Below are positions 1 through 10,999 of a stretch of 64,000 bases of DNA, in pieces. Numbering within the stretch: position 1 is the stretch's first letter; every line of letters starts with the position of its first letter. The DNA is from Pycnopodia helianthoides (Eukaryota; Echinodermata; Asteroidea; Forcipulatida; Asteriidae): the NCBI GenBank assembly GCA_032158295.1, contig CM063244.1, forward strand, positions 1,659,148-1,723,147. The letters are read 5' to 3'. The position numbers were made by a program, and so were the translations under genes. The notes below the pieces were generated by a model. It ran no database searches, was not told the DNA's origin, and saw nothing but the letters and a program-made list of their open reading frames with translations.

Positions 1-73
1 AAACCAAACTCAGACGAACTAATAGTATTCGTCATTTGAATGATTAGTCTTCTAGTTTTAAACGAGACAATAC

Positions 74-236
74 CTGATCCAGCCAGTACCAGGTAGAAAG
101 CGTAGGGCCGTCTACCGTAGCGAATGATAACCCGTCCCGTCTCGTAGCTCTCATACGCTCCCGCCTGGATGAGACCACGTTGCATATGCACTGGGTACTT
201 CGTTATGAACTCCATCTGCTGCAGTTCTACCTGCAC
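74..236 (-). CDS. Internal exon of a cyclic-nucleotide-binding-domain protein (CNBD2-like)
   Basis: On the minus strand this stretch is open and reads as the start of a cyclic-nucleotide-binding fold: ITKYPVHMQRGLIQAG, then ESYETGRVIIRYGRR and AFYLVLAGS, i.e. the helix plus first beta-roll strands (the E-x-G-x-x-I-I-R-x-G pattern). The upstream boundary fits a CAG acceptor just before base 236. The downstream boundary is a CAG|GTATTG donor after base 74, leaving one extra base (54 codons plus 1). The preceding exon at 2310-2430 ends in phase 0, so the two join in frame. Members of this family bind cAMP/cGMP or have lost that ability; the phosphate-binding cassette would lie in the next exon, outside the window. 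The specific CNBD2 label is from remembered family resemblance only. Confidence 0.6.
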
Positions 237-422
237 CTGATTCATCCAAAACAATCGAAGAATGTTGTCAATATTTTCGTAAGTTCTTCAACAAAACAGC
301 GATATGTGTCGCTGTTTTTTGGTGGCTTAAAAGGACATCGAACATAATGTACGTATATTCATGATTTGTGCCCCCCATCGCAACTATTCACGTAAGTATT
401 TACGTAAATATTCACGATTTCG

Positions 423-502
423 GCCGTGTCGCGAATATTTGCGTAAATATTACAATTTGTGCTCCAAAACCGCATATTTTTACGTGAATATTCGCGACAC
501 GG
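423..502. repeat. AT-rich foldback repeat
   Basis: Arms of about 27-30 bp around CCGTGTCGCGAATATT (left) and its complement AATATTCGCGACACGG (right) are separated by about 24 bp. Flanking sequence from about 385 is rich in CGTAAATATT-type words. It lies between the two CNBD-like exons, so in an intron. A short foldback transposon is the simplest reading. Confidence 0.6.
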
Positions 503-700
503 ACGTTTCGAGGGAGAGTGCCGGAATGGGGGGGGGGGGGGCTGGGGGCTAAGAGGGGGTTGCAACCAAGTTCGTTTTTTGTGTGTGACTTATGATTTCG
601 TCTCTTTTATTCGAACTCATCATAAGAAGCATTAATAATTATTATGTGATTAGTGTACATACCATCAGGTGGTCTCTTTTGATCACGTGCACAATGACAA

Positions 701-1020
701 CAATTTTTTTTTTTTTTTAAACAAACAAAAATCATCATATTTTCAAGAAACATTATAAAACTAGTCCATGAGACTTTCATTGAATTAATTTGTATAACAC
801 GTGGCAGCTTCGCTACCATGTGCAGCGCGCCGCTACGATACCTCTCGCCGAGCAAGGCTTTCTGGGGGGGGGGTGCGGCGAGATCGTACAACACTTGGGA
901 ACGAGGTTAATCACACGGGGACATTGAATCACGAAAATGGCGCAACGAAGCTTATTATGATGATGACGTCACTATGCGAACTGGGTCAATACAGTGAGCT
1001 CCTACATTAAACGAAAAATG
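701..1020. other. Non-coding intron sequence
   Basis: Poly-T, a G-run at 864-874 and AT-rich DNA. Open frames here have no family resemblance and no codon-like composition. Confidence 0.4.
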
Positions 1021-1240
1021 AAATATAGAATCGATCGGTTGTTATTTTCATTCTTACGTACATGATGGATGTCCTTTTCTGTCCGTTCTGCCGTCGGCAA
1101 TACCAAGATTCTCTTTGTTTCACTGGATACGTTGTTCTGTCGAGAAACACAAATTAGTTTCACAAGTTTAAACTACGAGGTTCAGTTGTGTTTCATAAAC
1201 CCACTTTCTAGTGGGGCAGTTAGGGGAAATATTCGGGGGA

Positions 1241-1510
1241 ATTGTACCTTTAATGATACACGCATGGAATTTGGCTCACAGTCAGAGTATATGTCATGAG
1301 AAAGATATTTGGCTGTAGGGCTATTGCAGGTTTATCATTTGACAACAATTAATACAGTAACAATCATTGCAACTACTTGCCATTACTTGTTATTCTACCT
1401 CAATTTTTTCAAATGACAAATCTGCGATGGCCCTTTAGCCAAATATCTTTCTCATGACATACTCTGACTGTGTGCCTAATTCCATGCTTGTATCATCAAA
1501 GGCACAATCT
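1241..1510. mobile_element. MITE-like foldback element with ~80-bp inverted arms
   Basis: The left arm starts ATTGTACCTTTAATGATAC and the right end, read in reverse complement, starts AGATTGTGCCTTTGATGATAC. Both continue through CAGTCAGAGTAT and TCATGAGAAAGATATTTGGC. No coding potential. Such long-armed non-autonomous elements are common in echinoderm introns; the family is not identified. Confidence 0.75.
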
Positions 1511-1845
1511 AATCACCAACCTGCCATACTATTATTTTCAGAGCAGTCTTTTGTAGCACGGCTCAAAATTGGCATAATTGGGCTGCTGTAAGTAGAAAAC
1601 ATTGCTCACTAAATTTAGCTGCTGGTCGACTATGTACAGGGAACCGCGGACAATATACATTACGTGATATTTTTGGCTGTTATACACTATTTCTGATAGC
1701 AACTTTGTATGCTTAAGCAGCTCCATGACAGAATTTCATTCCCAACAAATGACGTGGAAATTGAAACAATCACCCCACACCTTATTCCTTGTGCTTCCCA
1801 GTTTTGACCAGATGGCTCTGCCCTTCCAGTTCATTGTGAATCTCG

Positions 1846-2211
1846 TTAAAGGTACACGTTGCCTTGGATCGGGCTAGTTGGTCTTTAAAAAGCGTTTGTA
1901 ACCGTTTGTTAGAAAATGCATTATGGTGAGAAAGATGGTTTAAAAGTAGAATACAATGATCCACACAAATATGCCTCGAAATTGCATGGTTTTCCGTTAA
2001 CTTTTCGAACTAACACGGTCGGCCACTCCACAAAATGGCCGCCCGTGTTAGTTCACGATGTAAAAGGAAAACCACGCAATTTCGAGGCATATTTGTGTGG
2101 AACAATGTATTCTATGTTTAAAACATCTTTCTTACCATATGCATTTTATAACAAACGGTTACAAACGCTTTTTATAGACCAACTCGCCCGAAGGCAACGT
2201 GTACCCTTAAA
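1846..2211. mobile_element. Long foldback element, family with ends TTAAAGG-ACACGTTGCCTT
   Basis: The element starts TTAAAGGTACACGTTGCCTT and ends AAGGCAACGTGTACCCTTAA, with nearly complementary halves that meet around base 2030 (ACAAAATGGCCGCCCGTG region). The ORFs overlapping it are by-products of the inverted repeat. Related copies are at 25363-25736 and, disrupted, at 33767-34514. Its right end lies about 100 bp from the CNBD-like exon at 2310. Confidence 0.8.
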
Positions 2212-2309
2212 TGCCGTCCTCGATGCAATACATACAAATTCAATAATGACACTTCGTACTATTTGTCAGAGTACTCTATCAATTATTCAAAGTTGCAGAC
2301 AGCACGCAC

Positions 2310-2430
2310 CTGTTTCTTGGCCCGAAACGTCGACACATCGAAAAGGAGGTCACCCTTTATTTTGTACTTGTCGCCGGCTTGAGCTGCGTCTATTACGCTA
2401 AATAGCTTCACCATCTTAGCGTCATTTTCC
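2310..2430 (-). CDS. Internal exon of the same CNBD2-like protein
   Basis: Minus-strand exon of 121 bp: acceptor TTTAAATAG just upstream of base 2430, donor CAG|GTGCGT after base 2310. One base completes a codon from the previous exon, then 40 codons follow, including MVKLFSVIDAAQAGDKYKIK and DLLFDVSTFRAKKQ. It ends in phase 0, which matches the start of the exon at 74-236, so the two probably belong to one transcript with a roughly 2.1 kb intron. The segment resembles the region N-terminal to the cyclic-nucleotide-binding domain in CNBD2-type proteins (remembered resemblance, not aligned). The preceding exon must end with two spare bases; I could not find it with confidence. Confidence 0.55.
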
Positions 2431-2439
2431 CTATTTAAA

Positions 2440-3736
2440 GCAAAAATAGAAAATTAACGTGTGGGTAAAGGAAAATCTGTACACTACTCGGTGCAATTAT
2501 TTATACAGAAAGTAACTTACCGCTGCAAAGAAAGAACCCAGTGGCAGATTTAACGGTGCCCCACCACCCCCCCCCCCCGCTCTTATATCCGTCGAATCAA
2601 AAACAAAATAAATTGAACGACAAATTATAAATCAAATTCATAAATGACTTTGGGTGAAAAATAAATTGTAAAACGCTTTTGAAATGTTCTAGATTGCACC
2701 AGGGATCTTTTTAAAACCCTTGGTTAAAGGAGATAGGCATTTTTTTGCCTCCCAAATAGAAAAATGACATATCCCTTTAAAGACAATTTTTCCTGGCCAA
2801 GGAGGTGTTTGTAAATGACCAGCCAGCGTATTTTTTCCCCAGGAGGACGCACATGCATGTACATGTACACCCACACACACACATGCATAAAGTACATGTA
2901 CGGGATGTACATATTACAAACACATGTATAGTGCATTGGCTTTTTTTACGCCATGTGTAACCCGGAAAAAGGGTACACTTTGAAATAAATGAAAATAAAA
3001 CTAAACCTTGGGGAAACTCACTTAACCTAAGGATCGAATAGGGTAAAGACGCGAGGAAATGCAAGAAGTGGGACGACAACTCAATATGTAGGGTTCTCAA
3101 CAAAGAAAAAAATATAAAAATTACTTTATTGATTATGAGGCAAAAGCGAAACCAGTGATCGAGATATAGCAATAGACAGGGAACTCTAAACCAAGACCAA
3201 TAGTAACCCCTTTTAACTGAACCCAGAATACTTTTTAAAAAAAAAGGAATTTATAGAAACCACTAAAATAAAATAAAAACAACAAAACACAGTGCCAAAG
3301 AAGGTTACAAATTAAAATCAAAATGGCTTTAAAACCGGTTAAATAGCAGTAATACTTGAAAACAGGCAAGACTTGTACATGGGGTAAAATATCACAGCTT
3401 GTGATGGGATCAGGAGAACACATAAATGTGGAGTGTTCCCCTTGTGCTGCCAGGCTGCTATCTGAAATGGGTCCTTAATCAAAGGGGCTATTGTTGTAAG
3501 GTGTATCTTATCACAGTGTTATTTTACCAGGGGGAAACTTACTAAGAAAGTTTTTATCCAGGGGGCGGAAACTAAAGTGGCTATTAACCAAAGCAAAGTA
3601 TGTTGAAGCATGGAGGTGGTTGAAATTATTTCCTCTCTACACATGCATTAGCTTCTTGTAGCCACACTGCAGAATATAGAGAAACACACCCAACTGAGTA
3701 AAGCTACATAGTTAACAAAATTAATTTTAACTAGAC
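2440..3736. other. Non-coding stretch, nothing recognised
   Basis: AT-rich, with a C-run near 2565-2578, a (CA)/(TG)-rich patch at 2850-2935 and scattered poly-A. The open frames on the minus strand have skewed composition and no family resemblance. It is probably intron of the CNBD-like gene. Confidence 0.5.
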
Positions 3737-3767
3737 TTAAGTTTTTGAAAAAAAACAGAACAGTAAC

Positions 3768-4055
3768 AATAGGTTTTCGGGCGGAATGCCCGAACACCTA
3801 AAAAAAAAAAAAAATAAGAGGTGTTCCGGGCTGTTGGCCCGAACACCTAGAACAAAAAATAAAAATAAAAATAAGAGGTGTTCCGGGCTGTTGGCCCGAA
3901 CACCTAAAAACCGAACAAAAATAAGAGGTGTTCCGGGCTGTTGGCCCGAACACCTAAAAAAAAAAAAAAACGAACAAAAACAAGAGGTCTTCGAACTTTT
4001 GTCTGAACACCTTAAAAAAATAAAATAAAATAACAAAAACAAGGTGTTCGGGAGA
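3768..4055. repeat. Array of hairpin / poly-A units (copy 1)
   Basis: Units of about 50-65 bp each carry an imperfect inverted repeat, AGGTGTTCCGGGC then TGTT then GGCCCGAACACCT, followed by an A-rich spacer containing GAACAAAAA. Five or six units are present, of which the outer ones are diverged (TTTTCGGGCGGAATGCCCG at the start, GAGGTCTTCGAACTTTTGTC at the end). Open frames in the array follow from the repeat and are not genes. It is almost identical to 7670-8015, which carries one additional unit. Confidence 0.85.
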
Positions 4056-6300
4056 CACGTCACCAAATTAACAGAGCTGGTGAAAAAAACCCAGAGGAAA
4101 TTTGGTAGACATGTCCTCAAAGTGACATTTTTGAAATAAAGCTTAACTTGAAAACTGATGACGTCAACGCGACGTCATTATTTAGCTAGCGTGCGTTATG
4201 AAAGAGGGTCAACTAATACGTGCGCTTTAATGCCGGTTTCGACCAGATGCAAAGATCAAAATTTTGTCATCTTTTTGAAAAAGTTTGAGCAGGATCATAT
4301 ATCTACAACATGATGCAAAAATTATGCTGAAATGATTTATAGTTTTTGAGATTTAAATTTCTGAAAATGTTCAACTTCCCGTCTGAACTGGAAGTTAAGG
4401 TCAAATAGGGTCATAATCTGTGCTGTGTAGCGTTTGTTGAAATTTTAACAATCTATCCGATGATATGTAGATTGTAAAAATCCAACATGGGGTTCCGGAG
4501 TTATGAATTTTTCAAATATTAGACGGACTATCTTTGGGTATGCAATATCGATGAAACAACATCGACGATGTATTCCAACATATAGCTGTTCAATGCAATG
4601 CACACGTAAACTTAACTAAACGTGCAATGTACATGTGGCTGTACAGGTACAGCGTATTTGTACATGTGTTCTTTCACTATCGTGCGTCGTCAATGCTGGT
4701 CAACTTAAACGGGCGCTTTTTCGACTAGATCTAAAGGTCAAAATATTGGTATTGCTGTGCTAAATATGAACATCATAGCTTTCTAATTGCCGAATCTACA
4801 GTAAAAAGCAAATGGTCCCTTTTAAACCTTAAAAACGGTTTAATTTGACACCTGATGACGTCATAATGACGAAACCAAAAATGGTTTCATCTCATAATGA
4901 ATATCTAACTATGTATGAAGTTTCAAGTTTGTGTGAGTTTGGGAAGTGTGTCTTTGTTAGCGGACAATCGCCACGGAGAAGAAGAAGATGAAGAAGTAAA
5001 AATAGATATTCAGTTTTTGTCAACTACAAAAACCAGGTGTTCGGCTTCCGGGAGTACAAGCGTGGTGAAAAGTAACAAACGTTTTTATTGCAGTTGCTTT
5101 GTTCTCAAGATATGTAACAAATGGTTGAAATTGCAAAAATTGTCAAAAAAGAACATGATGACGTCATCATGACGTCACTACAAATTCAAGCAGGTATTGT
5201 CCTTGACTAACAATACACAAAGTTTCACCTCAGTCGAACTTTTGGTTTGGCAGACACATTTTTGAAAAGTGCACCTTTAAAGCATACCACGTGACACATG
5301 ATGACGTCATCAAGCTAAGAGTCCACAGATATGTTGCTATTATGAAGGAAATTATGTGTACCAAATTTTAAACAATTATCATAAACTCTGACACAGACAT
5401 CTAGTAAAGGTGTCTTTTTAGATGTTTCTAATCAGCCGCTAGAGGGCGCACTTATATTTGTTGACGTCATCGGTATTAATTTTTTAAACCAGACCCTTGC
5501 CAAACCTTTGCCAGACTTGTATTCTGTGATGGTAAAGCATCAAAAGGTGTACATTTCAACCTTAAAGCCATTAAATAACGCCTTTTCCAAACATTTCACA
5601 GTTACTTTTGGTTTAGACAGATCAAAAGGTCAAGGAAAGGTCACCCCCATATCTATTTTTTGTGAAGTACGTAAAGCCCTGTCATATGATGTATAGATTG
5701 TCCAAATAGCTTATGTGGTTGAGGAAATATGAACTTGTGAAATATTGACGACTGTAGAAGAGACTAACTAACCGAAAGGAAAATGTATGTTGAAAACGCC
5801 TCGAACAAAGACTATACCCCAAGCGCACATGGTGCAATCACTGAAGCGTGACTCTGCACTGCATACTACACTTGCTGTAGGCCTTACGTGTAAAATCTTT
5901 ATGCACGACCAATGGGGGAACACAAAAATTCCGATTTGAACCAGAAGACAAGGCCAAAATGGGTCATGTCTGCGAGGCGTTTACGGAGTTTGTAACAACC
6001 TTTCCGATGATGTATCGATTGTAAGAATCCCTTGTGTAGATCAAAAGTTATGATTTTTTGAAATAATAAACTTTGAATTTTCATAACTCAAGAACGGATG
6101 ACGTCATCATGACGTAACTTCAACGGTTTCTTCTCCTAATGAATATCTAACTATGTGAAAGTTTCAAGTTCATACAAATTTGGGAAAGGTTCATTTGTTA
6201 CGGACAAGGGACGGACAGAAGAAGAAGAAGAGGAAGTATGAAGAACTAGAGCTTAAGTGTTTGTACGAACAAACACTGAGGTGTTCGGCTATTATAATGG
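4056..6300. repeat. Sub-repeat block with recurrent TGATGACGTCATCATGACG palindromes (copy 1)
   Basis: Diverged sub-repeats contain a fixed order of words: AACTTCC-GTTTGAACCGGAAGT, AAGGTCAAA-TGGGGTCA, CCGATGATGTATAGATTG, AAAAATCCAA, GAGTTATGATTTTT, then a CRE-like palindrome (GATGACGTCATCATGACGTC), then GAATATCTAACTATGT and GCGGACAATCGCCAC followed by GAAGAAGAAG. CRE-like sites are seen near 4157, 4853, 5155, 5303, 5464 and 6099. Each set ends in a GGTGTTCGG word (5037, 6271). No protein family is recognisable. It is probably a non-autonomous transposon that has been tandemly rearranged. Confidence 0.75.
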
Positions 6301-7049
6301 GGCCAGTGTTGTGTAAACGCCTGAGCTGTTACATTCAGTTCAGTTGAATTTGGTGCTATTACTGTTTTGTGGGGTGCCAAACAAGCTACACACTCTAGCA
6401 AAAGTCTATAAAAAAAAAAGCACACAATTAAAAGCCTGACGTTAATTGATTGTTAGCGAGGTTTGCATGGACGGCTGTTTTAAAGACTGACAAAGAGAAC
6501 CTTGAACAGAGACTACAGTTTCGTATAGTTAGAACTTCCTGTTTTTACCGAAAGGGAAGGTCAAAGTGGGGTCATGCTTCAAATAAAATGTCACAATGTG
6601 TTTTAACCTAGCAAGCAGCACAAAGATTAAGACTTTATGACATGTGGTTCAGGAAATATGATTTTTAATATTTGAACTTCCTGTTTGGACCAGAAAGAAA
6701 GGTGAAAATGGGGTCATGCGTCTAAATAAATTGTCACCAGTGTTGTTTGCTACAAGACAGCACAAACATTACGAATTTATGACATATGGTTCAGGAGATA
6801 TGATTATTTGAATATATTTGAATTTTTGAATTTTTGACTCTATAAACGGCTTTTATAGAGTATACAGCTCAAAGTCCATCACTGGTCGCCATGTTCGAGT
6901 TTTTGTTGCTCTCTTTCCAAAAATATCCAAGACGAAGTTTGTTGGATTTGAAACAAAATACGGTTTCATTTTGGCGGTTTTTCCTTCATCGCATCAGATA
7001 AACTGGTTCCTCTCAGAGTCAAAGATTCAAACGTGGCTGACGGGATGCC
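6301..7049. other. Diverged repeat-derived non-coding DNA
   Basis: It contains two further degenerate pieces of the preceding sub-repeat (AACTTCCTGTTT-like words at 6533 and 6683, each followed by GGTCA words and GGTTCAGGA-ATATGAT). No coding signal was found. Confidence 0.5.
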
Positions 7050-7397
7050 TTAACATTGGTAATATTGAAAATATAAAATGTTCACAGAAATATTTACATA
7101 ACTTACATTGTATAAAGATGGTCATGGTGGTAAACTTCCCTTTAAATAGTTTTGCTTGAAATGCTATAGTTCTTTAGGAAATGAGTAAAACTATTATTAT
7201 GTCTTTATCACTGGTGATAAAATCAGATGTTTGAAAACAGTGAAAACGTATAATGTTTTTTTTTTTACTGTTTTCTCATGACTCCGAAGACCGATTGAGC
7301 TTAACATTTTATAGGTTTGTTATTGCATGTGTGTGTTGGGGTCACATTAAGTGTGGATACTAGTCTTTGAAAATTACCAATGGTGTACAATGTGCTT
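7050..7397. mobile_element. MITE, family with ends TTTAAAGG-CTGTACA-ATTGGTAA
   Basis: The left end is TTAACATTGGTAATATTG and the right end AATTACCAATGGTGTACAATG-GCTTTAAA. The internal words (TTCACAGAAATATT, AAACAGTGAAAA, TGACTCCGAAGACCGATTGAGC, GGTTTGTTATTGCATG) recur in the elements near 17.8, 19.8, 21.3, 22.3 and 52 kb. Confidence 0.7.
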
Positions 7398-7625
7398 TAA
7401 AGGCACTGGACACTATTGGTAATTACTCAAAATAATTGTTAGCATAAAAACTTACTTGGTAACAAGCAATGGAGAGCTGTTGATGGTATAAAACATTGTG
7501 AGAAACGGCTTCCTCTGAAGTAACGTAGTTTTTGAGAAAGAAGTAAATATTTGAATTGATTTTGAGACCTCAAGCCTGAAAACTTGTTGATTTGTTTGCT
7601 GTGTTACAGAACTGATTGAGGGGTG
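7394..7625. mobile_element. Truncated MITE, family with end TTTAAAGGCACTGGACAC
   Basis: It shares TTTAAA with the preceding element and matches the left half of the complete copy at 21914-22303 through TTTGAGACCTCA. The right terminal repeat is missing, so it is truncated or overwritten next to the hairpin array at 7670. Confidence 0.7.
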
Positions 7626-7669
7626 TCTCCACAGGGATCTCAGATAAAGTGGAAAAAAAACAGAACAGT

Positions 7670-8015
7670 AACAATAGGTTTTCGGGCGGAATGCCCGAAC
7701 ACCTAAAAAAAAAAAAAAACAGAACAAAAACAAGAGGTGTTCCTGCTTGTATTGCACGAACACCTAAAAACGAACAAAAATAAGAGGTGTTCCGGGCTGT
7801 TGGCCCGAACACCTAGAACAAAAAATAAAAATAAAAATAAGAGGTGTTCCGGGCTGTTGGCCCGAACACCTAAAAACCGAACAAAAATAAGAGGTGTTCC
7901 GGGCTGTTGGCCCGAACACCTAAAAAAAAAAAAAAACGAACAAAAACAAGAGGTCTTCGAACTTTTGTCTGAACACCTAAAACAAATAAAATAAAATAAC
8001 AAAAACAAGGTGTTC
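7670..8015. repeat. Array of hairpin / poly-A units (copy 2)
   Basis: Same unit structure as the array at 3768-4055, with one extra unit (GAGGTGTTCCTGCTTGTATT then GCACGAACACCT). The near-identity of the shared units indicates a recent duplication of the block, with unit gain or loss in one copy. Confidence 0.85.
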
Positions 8016-9425
8016 GGGAGACACGTCACCAAATTAACAGAGCTGGTGAAAAAAACCCAGAGGAAATTTGGTAGACATGTCCTCAAAGTGACATTTTTGA
8101 AATAAAGCTTAACTTGAAAACTGATGACGTCAACGCGACGTCCTTATTTAGCTAGCGTGCGTTATGAAAGAGGGTCAACTAATACGTGCGCTTTAATGTC
8201 GGTTTCGACCAGATGTAAAGATCAAAATGTTGTCATCTCTTTGAAAAAGTTTGAGCAGGATCATATATCTACAACCTGATGCAAAAATTATGCTGAAATG
8301 ATTTAAAGTTTTTGAGATTTAAATTTCTGAAAATGTTCAACTTCCCGTCTGAACTGGAAGTTAAGGTCAAATGGGGTCATAATCTGTGTAGCGTTTGTTG
8401 AAATTTTAACAATCTATCCGATGATATGTAGATTGTAAAAATCCAACATGGGGTTCCGGAGTTATGAATTTTTCAAATATTAGACGGACTATCTTTGGGT
8501 ATGCAATATCGATGAAACAACAGCGACGATGCATTCCAACATGTAGCTGTTCAATGCAATGCACACGTAAACGTGGCTGTACAGGTACAGCGTATTGTAC
8601 ATGTGTTCTTTCACTATCGTGCGTCGTCAATGCTGGTCAACTTAAACGGGCGCTTTTTCGACTAGATCTAAAGATCAAAATATTGGTATTGCTGTGCAAA
8701 AGTTTGGGCAGACTAAACGTTCTACAACCTGATACAAAAATCATGCAGAAAAGTTTACTAGTATTTAAGATATGAATTTTTGAAGTTTATAACTTCCGGT
8801 TTGAACCGGAAGTCAAAATCAAAAGGGGTCAAGTTTTGTGTAGCGTTTGTTACATCTTCAACGACCTGTCCGATGATGTGTAGATTGTAAAAATCCAACA
8901 TGTGGTTCACGAGTTATGATTTTTACAATTATTAAACTTTGATTTATTGTAATTCAAAACCTGATGACGTCATCATAACATCATCAAGTTTGTGTCGTCT
9001 TGATATTGAGGTTCATTTGTATTATGAGTTTCAATGTTCAATTCGATTTCAATCTTGAGTTATGCCCCAAAATTGAAATTTTTCACGAAAAAACACAAAG
9101 GCAAACTTTGACCTTCCAGTTCGACCGGAAGTAGAGGTCATGGGATTTTAGTGTAAACTTTTCAAATATTGTCCCAGTCTTGATCTATCAGATGCTTAAT
9201 TTTGAACATCATAGCTTTCTTAAGCCGAATCTACAGTAAAAAGCAAATGGTCCCTTTTAAACCTTAAAAACGGTGTAATTTGACACCTGATGACGTCATG
9301 ATGTCGAAACCAAAAATGGTTTCATCTCATAATGAATATCTAGCTATGTATGAAGTTTCAAGTTTGTGTGAGTTTGGGAAGTGTGTCTTTGTTAGCGGAC
9401 AATCGCCACATAGAAGAAGATGAAG

Positions 9426-9463
<38 letters not shown>

Positions 9464-10625
9464 AGAACTTAGTGTTTGTACGAACAAACACAAGGTGTTC
9501 GGGTATCAATGGAGTCAGCGTTGTGTTAATGTGTCAACTATTTAATTAAATCGATAAAAAGATTGTTGATAGTTTTTGAAATTCCACGGAAAGCACATTT
9601 ATTACACAGGAAATAAATGCTAAGGTTACTACTCAACTTCCGCTTTCGACCAGAAGACAAGGTCGATTGAGGTCACACAATGTGTAGCGTTTGTTTATTT
9701 TTGGAACACCTCTCCGATGATGTATAGATTGTAAAAATCCAATGCGCGTTTCATAAGTTATGCATTTTTCAAATGTTAAACCTCTTTTTAATTTAATTAA
9801 ACACCAGATGACGTCATTATGACGTCAAGAAAGCGATGTCTTCTACAAGTGAAGAGCTAACTATGTGCGAAGTTAGAAGATTGTGTGATCTTTGGAAGTG
9901 TGTCATTTGTTATCTGACAAAAATGCTCACACTTGGACTAGACTAACACAGCCCGTACAGCCGTGCTCTATGCATAGCCTATGCCAAATGGACTTTGCCC
10001 CCTGTGATCAGTCGAGCGGAACAGCCCGCCACAGTACTTTTGCACTATACACGGCTGCACTATACACAGTTAAAACGCGGGTAATCACACTCGTGAGCTT
10101 TAATCTCTTATTTCGACCGGAAGTTAAGGTCAAATTGATATCATCTCTGTGCAAAAGTTTGAGAAGGCTCAAGGACCTACAATCCGGTGTTAACATTTTA
10201 GTCTCTAATATAAGCAGTTTTTGAGATATGAATTTTTGATGTTATCAACTTCCGTTTTGAACCGGAAGTCGAGGTCAAATGGGGTCAAACTGTGTATAGC
10301 ACTTGTTAAGTGTTGGACGACCTCTCCGATGATGTATAGATTGTAAAAATCCAATGTGTGGTTCATGAGTTATGATTTTTTCAAATAGTTAGCTTATAAT
10401 TAATGTAACTCGACACCCGATGACCTCATCATGACGATTTAACTTTTAGGTTCATCTACAAGTTGTACTCTACCTACAAAGTTTCAAATTGATACAATTT
10501 TTACAAATGTGCATTTTGGTGCGGACAATCGCCGCGCAGAAGAAAAAAAAAAACTTTTTAAAAATAAATATTTAAAAAAAACGAACAAAAACAATGAGTT
10601 GTTCGCGCTGTTGCACGAACACCTC
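8016..10625. repeat. Sub-repeat block with CRE-like palindromes (copy 2 and extension)
   Basis: Collinear with 4056-4995 up to about 9430, but holding roughly 0.5 kb (about 8695-9195) that copy 1 lacks. Palindromes occur near 8122, 8960, 9287 and 9807, and a mutated one (GATGACCTCATCATGACG) near 10418. A pure A-run of about 30 lies at 9429-9460. The block closes with TTCGCGCTGTTGCACGAACACC near 10600, resembling the hairpin unit at the other end. No coding potential was recognised. Confidence 0.75.
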
Positions 10626-10700
10626 CAGAAAAAAACCGACGACGCGTTGGCAACATTTTGTTTGAATTAAAACGTAAGGGCAGAATCCACACTGACTAAC

Positions 10701-10805
10701 CAGGTGCAGATTCCGAGTCGATCCCCATTAAAGCGGTCGAGGGCCACCTGTAGACATGTCAATACATCGTTGGGAATGACTGGATTTTGCCAGACTGTCC
10801 GTTCC
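10701..10805 (-). other. Possible 105-bp exon (weak)
   Basis: On the minus strand a pyrimidine-rich acceptor (TACATTTTTTTAG) precedes a 105-bp open stretch that ends at a CTG|GTTAGT donor. The open frame includes TVWQNPVIPNDVLTC and VALDRFNGDRLGICTW, which look protein-like, but I recognise no family. It could be an exon of the CNBD-like gene, a transposon remnant or chance. The reading frame is also open beyond both boundaries, so the edges are uncertain. Confidence 0.2.
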
Positions 10806-10902
10806 CTAAAAAAATGTAACCTTGGAAACTGGCGCACTTGACGGGGTATTTGATATTTGAGCAACTGTCATATAATTCTTGCATTTTCTTGCGTCCTGAC
10901 AC

Positions 10903-10990
10903 TATAGTAGCTCCGTGCTTCCTTGCTCTATGCTTATACCATCCATGTTAATACCATAAAGCACGGAGCTGTTATAGCTCCATGCATAGA
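10903..10990. repeat. Interleaved inverted repeat
   Basis: TAGCTCCGTGCTTC (left) pairs with AAGCACGGAGCT (right), and TGCTCTATGC with GCATAGAGCA, so two nested stem options share one 85-bp segment. Similar GCTCTATG-CATAGAGC words occur near 9985 and 23830-23850. Confidence 0.5.
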
Positions 10991-10999
10991 GCAAGGCAA

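Noticed and set aside
1916..2401. 161-codon plus-strand ORF
   Set aside because: It spans the long foldback element and runs antisense through the CNBD-like exon; composition follows the repeat.
3737..4120. 127-codon minus-strand ORF (Phe/Cys-rich) and its twin at 7703-8086
   Set aside because: Translation of poly-A spacers and hairpin repeats; identical logic in both copies and no start context.
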